26,872 nucleotides of DNA. It comes from Treponema sp. (GTDB lineage: Bacteria > Spirochaetota > Spirochaetia > Treponematales > Treponemataceae). The notes below the pieces were generated by a model. The model saw only the letters and a list, made by a program, of their open reading frames with translations. It searched no databases and was not told where the DNA came from. Location: the NCBI GenBank assembly GCA_016297805.1, contig JAEDFX010000024.1, positions 1-26,872 on the forward strand, read 5' to 3'. Within the stretch, counting starts at the first letter, position 1. Every line of letters begins with the position of its first letter. Both the position numbers and the translations under genes were made by a program. Below are positions 23,848 to 26,872 of this stretch, in pieces.

Positions 23848-23946
23848 GTCAAAAGCGGGCGTTGCGGGCCGGCGTTTGAGGCCCGCTGGAAGGGGTGGCG
23901 AAAGACTGCTTGCAGGCTGAAGCCAGGGGGAGACTTCCCCCTCCCA
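23848..23946. repeat. GC-rich hairpin element between trpE and trpGD
   Basis: A sharply GC-rich patch in AT-rich surroundings. It has alternative stems: AGCGGGC (23854-23860) with GCCCGCT (23881-23887), or GCGGGCC (23864-23870) with GGCCCGC (23880-23886). A separate 7-bp hairpin, AGGGGGA/TCCCCCT (23925-23931, 23936-23942), follows. No U-tract follows, so it is not an ordinary terminator. It probably is a dispersed repeat inserted in the operon; it may affect expression of the distal gene. Confidence 0.6.
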
Positions 23947-23967
23947 ATTAAAAATAGGAGAAAAAAA

Positions 23968-25566
23968 ATGATTTTATTTATAGACAATTATGACAGTTTT
24001 ACATTCAACGTAGTACAGGCTTTTCAGGTTGCCACAGACGAAGAAATCCGCGTTGTCCGCAACGACGAATACAAGGTAGAAGAACTTGCTGCCATGAATC
24101 CAAAATATCTGGTAGTTTCACCAGGTCCTGGTAACCCTAGTCAGGCAGGTGTAAGCATTGAAGCCATCCGCTATTTTGCAGGCAAAATCCCAATTCTTGG
24201 AGTTTGTCTTGGACATCAGGCAATTGGTGAAGCTTTTGGTGCAAAAATTGTTCAGGCAAAATACATCAAACACGGAATTGTAGAAGACTTTGATTTAGAT
24301 GGAAAAGGCCTTTTCCGTGCTATTGGAAAAACTGCAAAATATACACGCTACCATTCACTTGTGATTGATGAGTCAACTCTCAGCCCAGATTTTGAAGTAA
24401 CTGCCCGTGCAAAAGACGGCGATATTATGGGTATCCGTCACAAGACTATGACAATCGAAGGCATTCAGTTCCATCCAGAAAGCATTGCCAGCGAACAGTG
24501 CCAGCAGCTTATTAAAAGCTTCTTGAACTATCACCGTGAAAATCTTCCAAGTGCCACTTTCCTTAATCAGCTTTTGGCAGGACAGGATCTTACAGAAGAT
24601 CAGGCAGAGGAATTTATGGAAATCGTTGCAGAAGGAATTATGGACGAACGAGTTATGGCTGCAATTCTTGTTGCAATGGCTGCAAAAGGTCCAGTTGCCA
24701 GCGAAATGGCCGGTTGTGCAAAAGCTCTCTTAAAAGTAAAAACTCCATTCCCTTGCACCAGAAAAGGTCTTGCAGAAGTTGTAGGAACTGGTGGAGATGG
24801 AAAAGGTTCTTTCAACATTTCTTCAATGTCGGCAATTGTTGCAGCAAGCTGCGGTCAGCCAATGGCAAAGCATGGTAACCGTGCTGTATCATCAAAATCA
24901 GGTGCCGCAGATTTTTATGAAAATCTTGGAATCAACATTATGGCTGCTCCAGAAAAAACTGCTCAGCTGGTAGAAAAAACTGGATTCGGCTTCTTGATGG
25001 CTCCTGTTTATCATGCCGCAATGCGTTTTGCCGCTCCAGTTCGTAAAGCTCTCGGAGTCAAAACAATATTCAATATTATGGGACCACTTTTGAATCCAGC
25101 TGGGGCAGAATACGAAGTTCTTGGTGTTTATTCTACAAGCCTTATGCAGGATTACGCTCGTGCCGCAAAAAGTCTTGGTGCAAAGCGCGTTATGGTTATC
25201 TGTTCAGATGATGGTTACGATGAAATTTCTCCTTGCGCAATCACACATGTTTTCCTTATTGATGAAACCGGCAAGGAAACAAGATTCGCAATCGATCCAG
25301 CTAAGTTCGGCATTACAGATGCAGATGAATCAGAGCTTGAAGGTGGAACTGGTGCAGAAAATGCAGCACTTGGTATGGAATTGCTCAACGGAAAAGGTCG
25401 CAAGACAATCCGCTATGCAGTTGGATTGAATACAAGTGCAATTTTGTACATAACAGGAAAAGCAAAAACACTTAAAGACGGCTATCAGATGGCTCTGGAT
25501 GCTTTAGATTCTGGAAAAGCCTTGGCTAAATTGCAAGAAATTCAGGATATCAGCAAGAGTTTGTAA
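23968..25566 (+). CDS. trpGD: fused anthranilate synthase amidotransferase and anthranilate phosphoribosyltransferase
   Basis: 532-residue fusion. Residues 1-190 are a class I glutamine amidotransferase, with the nucleophile Cys80 in LGVCLGHQ and the His169/Glu171 pair in QFHPES. It supplies ammonia to TrpE. Residues about 198-532 are TrpD, which joins anthranilate to PRPP, with GTGGDG (273-278) and KHGNRAVSSKSG (301-312). The fusion occurs in enterobacteria and others. An AGGAG site lies before the ATG, after the GC-rich element. A terminator follows, and no trpC, trpF, trpB or trpA is adjacent. Confidence 0.96.
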   Translation: MILFIDNYDSFTFNVVQAFQVATDEEIRVVRNDEYKVEELAAMNPKYLVVSPGPGNPSQAGVSIEAIRYFAGKIPILGVCLGHQAIGEAFGAKIVQAKYIKHGIVEDFDLDGKGLFRAIGKTAKYTRYHSLVIDESTLSPDFEVTARAKDGDIMGIRHKTMTIEGIQFHPESIASEQCQQLIKSFLNYHRENLPSATFLNQLLAGQDLTEDQAEEFMEIVAEGIMDERVMAAILVAMAAKGPVASEMAGCAKALLKVKTPFPCTRKGLAEVVGTGGDGKGSFNISSMSAIVAASCGQPMAKHGNRAVSSKSGAADFYENLGINIMAAPEKTAQLVEKTGFGFLMAPVYHAAMRFAAPVRKALGVKTIFNIMGPLLNPAGAEYEVLGVYSTSLMQDYARAAKSLGAKRVMVICSDDGYDEISPCAITHVFLIDETGKETRFAIDPAKFGITDADESELEGGTGAENAALGMELLNGKGRKTIRYAVGLNTSAILYITGKAKTLKDGYQMALDALDSGKALAKLQEIQDISKSL

Positions 25567-25604
25567 GTTGATTAATTAATGGAACAATAGAACAAGAATT
25601 GGAA

Positions 25605-25654
25605 GGGGCTGTCCCAAAAGTATGGGTTGAACTTCTAGGACTGCCCCTTTTTTT
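25605..25654 (+). terminator. terminator of the trp genes made from an imperfect 17-bp inverted repeat
   Basis: GGGGCTGTCCCAAAAGT (25605-25621) pairs with 25631-25647 at 14 of 17 positions, across a 9-base loop. Seven T residues follow. This fits a rho-independent terminator 38 bases beyond the trpGD stop. The arms also resemble the ends of some insertion sequences, but no transposase is present. Confidence 0.75.
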
Positions 25655-25936
25655 CTTATAAGTGCACTTATAAAGAAATAAATAAAATAACTTAATCCTA
25701 CGTAATATAAAGTGCAGATTCACCGAAAATCACGCTCTTATACCGCTCTAAAGTGCGCAATATATGCACTTTTGGCATGATTACGAAACGTATCATAAAG
25801 ACCGGTCTTTCGTAAGTACGCTTATATCTGCACTAAACAAATAGGGGGCACGGGGGAAAGACATTTATAATGTCAAAGTTTCATATAAGACTCTCCAAAA
25901 TCTTTTAACTTTTTGCAAAGTGCGCCAGATGCGTCC
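25655..25936. other. non-coding stretch rich in palindromes and AAGTGC motifs
   Basis: No gene is supported here. It contains a perfect 18-bp palindrome (25656-25673), a perfect 14-bp palindrome AAAGACCGGTCTTT (25795-25808), TTACGAAA/TTTCGTAA (25779-25786, 25806-25813) and GACATT/AATGTC (25858-25863, 25867-25872). It also has several copies of AAAGTGC or its complement: 25708-25714, 25748-25754, 25764-25770 and 25915-25921. The function is unknown; a regulator-binding cluster, remnant element or small RNA are possibilities. Confidence 0.45.
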
Positions 25937-25999
25937 ACATAACAACGGGTTGTACCGCAGGCAGCTTGACTGCCTGTCGGCTACAAACCTTTGTTAGGC
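25937..25999 (-). other. attC-like recombination site of an integron gene cassette
   Basis: On the minus strand the site opens with GCCTAAC (fits RYYYAAC) and ends with GTTATGT (near GTTRRRY). Between them an imperfect hairpin folds: TAACAA with TTGTTA, GGTTTGTA with TACAACC, CCG with CGG, and CAGGCAG with CTGCCTG around a 5-base loop. Three unpaired bases all lie on the same arm, including the A in GCCGACAGG, as in known attC sites. Its orientation puts the cassette gene upstream on the minus strand, where brnA ends five bases before it. No integrase is in the window. Confidence 0.82.
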
Positions 26000-26004
26000 T
26001 GCTA

Positions 26005-26316
26005 TTACATCTGTGCAATTGGACAGCCATTCATTCTTGCCCAACGAATAACACCATTAAGTCTTGTTTGATATCCTTTACCTACAGATTTAAGCCATTC
26101 CAGATTATCTATATCAATGTGCGTTGATATTTTTTCTTTTTTTATTTTTAATGCATTTGCATAATAAAATTGACCATTTGAAAGAGTGTTTTCAGGAATA
26201 TCAGATGTATCAATTTCAGATTCTTTCATTTTTGACAATTCTGAAATCTCAAGTTTCTGCTCTTCGGTAAGGGGCGGAAAATCAATAAAATTATAAGTTT
26301 TTGGCATTTTGTTCAT
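26005..26316 (-). CDS. brnA: BrnA-family antitoxin
   Basis: 103-residue antitoxin. The C-terminal part IDIDNLEWLKSVGKGYQTRLNGVIRWA is typical of BrnA ribbon-helix-helix proteins, which dimerise, bind the BrnT toxin and repress the operon. An AGGAGG site lies 8-9 bases before this ATG, so the start is supported over the next in-frame ATG. The start lies 26 bases inside the toxin gene, and the stop is followed by the attC site after five bases. Confidence 0.9.
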   Translation of the reverse strand: MNKMPKTYNFIDFPPLTEEQKLEISELSKMKESEIDTSDIPENTLSNGQFYYANALKIKKEKISTHIDIDNLEWLKSVGKGYQTRLNGVIRWARMNGCPIAQM

Positions 26317-26602
26317 ATTTTGTGACCTCCTTTACAGTCGCTTTTCGTGCGGAAATAATTCTTGTTTTATCTCCAGTTTCTGTTGCAACAACATAAAGAA
26401 CTGGCATACCACCTACATCGATTACTCCAGTGTAATCGTATCTTGCTTCATTCAATGTTGAATTTTCTTCATCAAATTCAATATACAAACATGGATCATT
26501 AAAAATTCGAACTGCTGTTTCGAATGAAACTTTATGTTTTTTCTTGTTTATAATATTTTTGTTTTCATCCCAAACAAAGCCATAATATTCTTTATCAGCC
26601 AC
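26291..26602 (-). CDS. brnT: BrnT-family ribonuclease toxin
   Basis: 103-residue RelE-fold toxin. Hallmarks are FVWDENKNIINKKKHKVSFETA at the start (quoted as separate blocks FVWDENKN, KKKHKVSFE), the acidic DP...EFDE stretch and the terminal TRIISARKATVKEV. BrnT cuts RNA in translation-linked fashion in studied bacteria. The start is GTG, with no Shine-Dalgarno sequence and a -10 close by, so the message may be near leaderless. It appears full length and overlaps brnA. Confidence 0.9.
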   Translation of the reverse strand: MADKEYYGFVWDENKNIINKKKHKVSFETAVRIFNDPCLYIEFDEENSTLNEARYDYTGVIDVGGMPVLYVVATETGDKTRIISARKATVKEVTKYEQNAKNL

Positions 26603-26603
26603 A

Positions 26604-26635
26604 CATAAAGTATAGATACTTGGTATTGATTTGTC
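26604..26635 (-). promoter_or_regulatory. brnTA promoter with AAGTAT/ATACTT operator
   Basis: On the minus strand TTGACA is followed after 17 bases by TATACT, immediately upstream of the toxin GTG. AAGTAT and ATACTT form a dyad with a 2-base centre that overlaps the -10. This is the expected place for autorepression by BrnA. Confidence 0.7.
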
Positions 26636-26640
26636 AACTT

Positions 26641-26665
26641 AAAAAAAAGGCGAGTTTGACTCGCC
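26641..26665 (-). terminator. rho-independent terminator of the gene entering at the window end
   Basis: GGCGAG and CTCGCC (26649-26654, 26660-26665) close a 5-base loop. On the minus strand the stem is followed by eight U residues. It lies about 40 bases beyond the stop of the partial minus-strand gene and also insulates brnTA. Confidence 0.85.
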
Positions 26666-26705
26666 GCTTAAAAACTAGAAAGTTAAACTTGTATAGTTTT
26701 TACTT

Positions 26706-26872
26706 TTATTTTTTTGTGAGCTCTCCAATTTTTTTTACATTACGAGAATTTGAAGCATCATAAACTTCTATCCTTTCAATGATTCCAACAATTGGCAAAT
26801 AACCATTTGAAAGTGCTAAGTCCTTAAATGCTTTATATTCTTTAGAATCAAATTTTGCAAGTTTGTAAGTTA
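26706..26872 (-). CDS. C-terminal end of an unrecognised protein (partial)
   Basis: An open frame runs from the window edge to a TAA at 26706-26708, giving 54 visible residues that end in IGELTKK. It includes LALSNGYLPIVGIIERIEVYDA. The start lies outside the window. No family is recognised. A strong terminator follows, which supports a real gene. Confidence 0.55.
   Translation of the reverse strand, partial: TYKLAKFDSKEYKAFKDLALSNGYLPIVGIIERIEVYDASNSRNVKKIGELTKK

Noticed and set aside
25655..25936. Replication origin or plasmid iterons.
   Set aside because: The repeats are short and irregular, and no replication gene lies nearby.

Overview
The window is about 26.9 kb of AT-rich, almost fully coding bacterial DNA that most likely comes from a host-associated or rumen Treponema (Spirochaetes). 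This is inferred from codon style, the many short-leader lipoproteins, and genes typical of gut treponemes. These include lipoproteins with chitobiase-like and InlB/Listeria-Bacteroides repeat domains, a cytosolic GH9 enzyme, an acyl-ACP thioesterase and an attC-type recombination site. No rRNA, tRNA or CRISPR array was seen.

Region 1 (1-4622): a structured upstream region, then two consecutive lipoproteins that share a related N-terminal segment, then a family 2 glycosyltransferase. Region 2 (4612-5968): two divergent toxin-antitoxin (TA) loci back to back. One is a HigBA-like pair whose toxin has lost its central part while its antitoxin and promoter/operator are intact. The other is a PIN-domain toxin with its small antitoxin. 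Region 3 (6013-15045): an anchored binding-protein-like gene, an acyl-CoA/AMP ligase (minus strand), an NlpC/P60 protein with a barrel-like C-terminus, a small lipoprotein, a GH9 glycosidase, and an ABC-2 type exporter pair. Region 4 (15017-18779): a 1008-residue secreted gluzincin-like protein with a propeller-like middle and an outer-membrane-like end, convergent with a Sir2 deacylase. Region 5 (18780-22260): cysK on the minus strand with a clear terminator and a promoter embedded in a dyad. Opposite it runs an operon of acyl-ACP thioesterase, small membrane protein, ECF sigma factor and zinc-binding anti-sigma factor.

Region 6 (22290-25654): trpE and a fused trpG-trpD. They sit behind a strong promoter overlapped by two tandem palindromes, are separated by a GC-rich hairpin element, and are closed by a terminator. 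Tryptophan genes trpC/F/B/A are not adjacent. Region 7 (25655-26872): a 280-base palindrome-rich non-coding stretch, then an attC-like site immediately 3' of a BrnT/BrnA toxin-antitoxin pair. This has the layout of a single integron gene cassette with no integrase in view. The C-terminal end of a further minus-strand gene with its own terminator closes the window.

The most notable points are the lone attC with its BrnTA cassette, the decayed HigB toxin beside an intact regulated antitoxin, the operator architectures at cysK and trpE, and the gluzincin/propeller/barrel protein.
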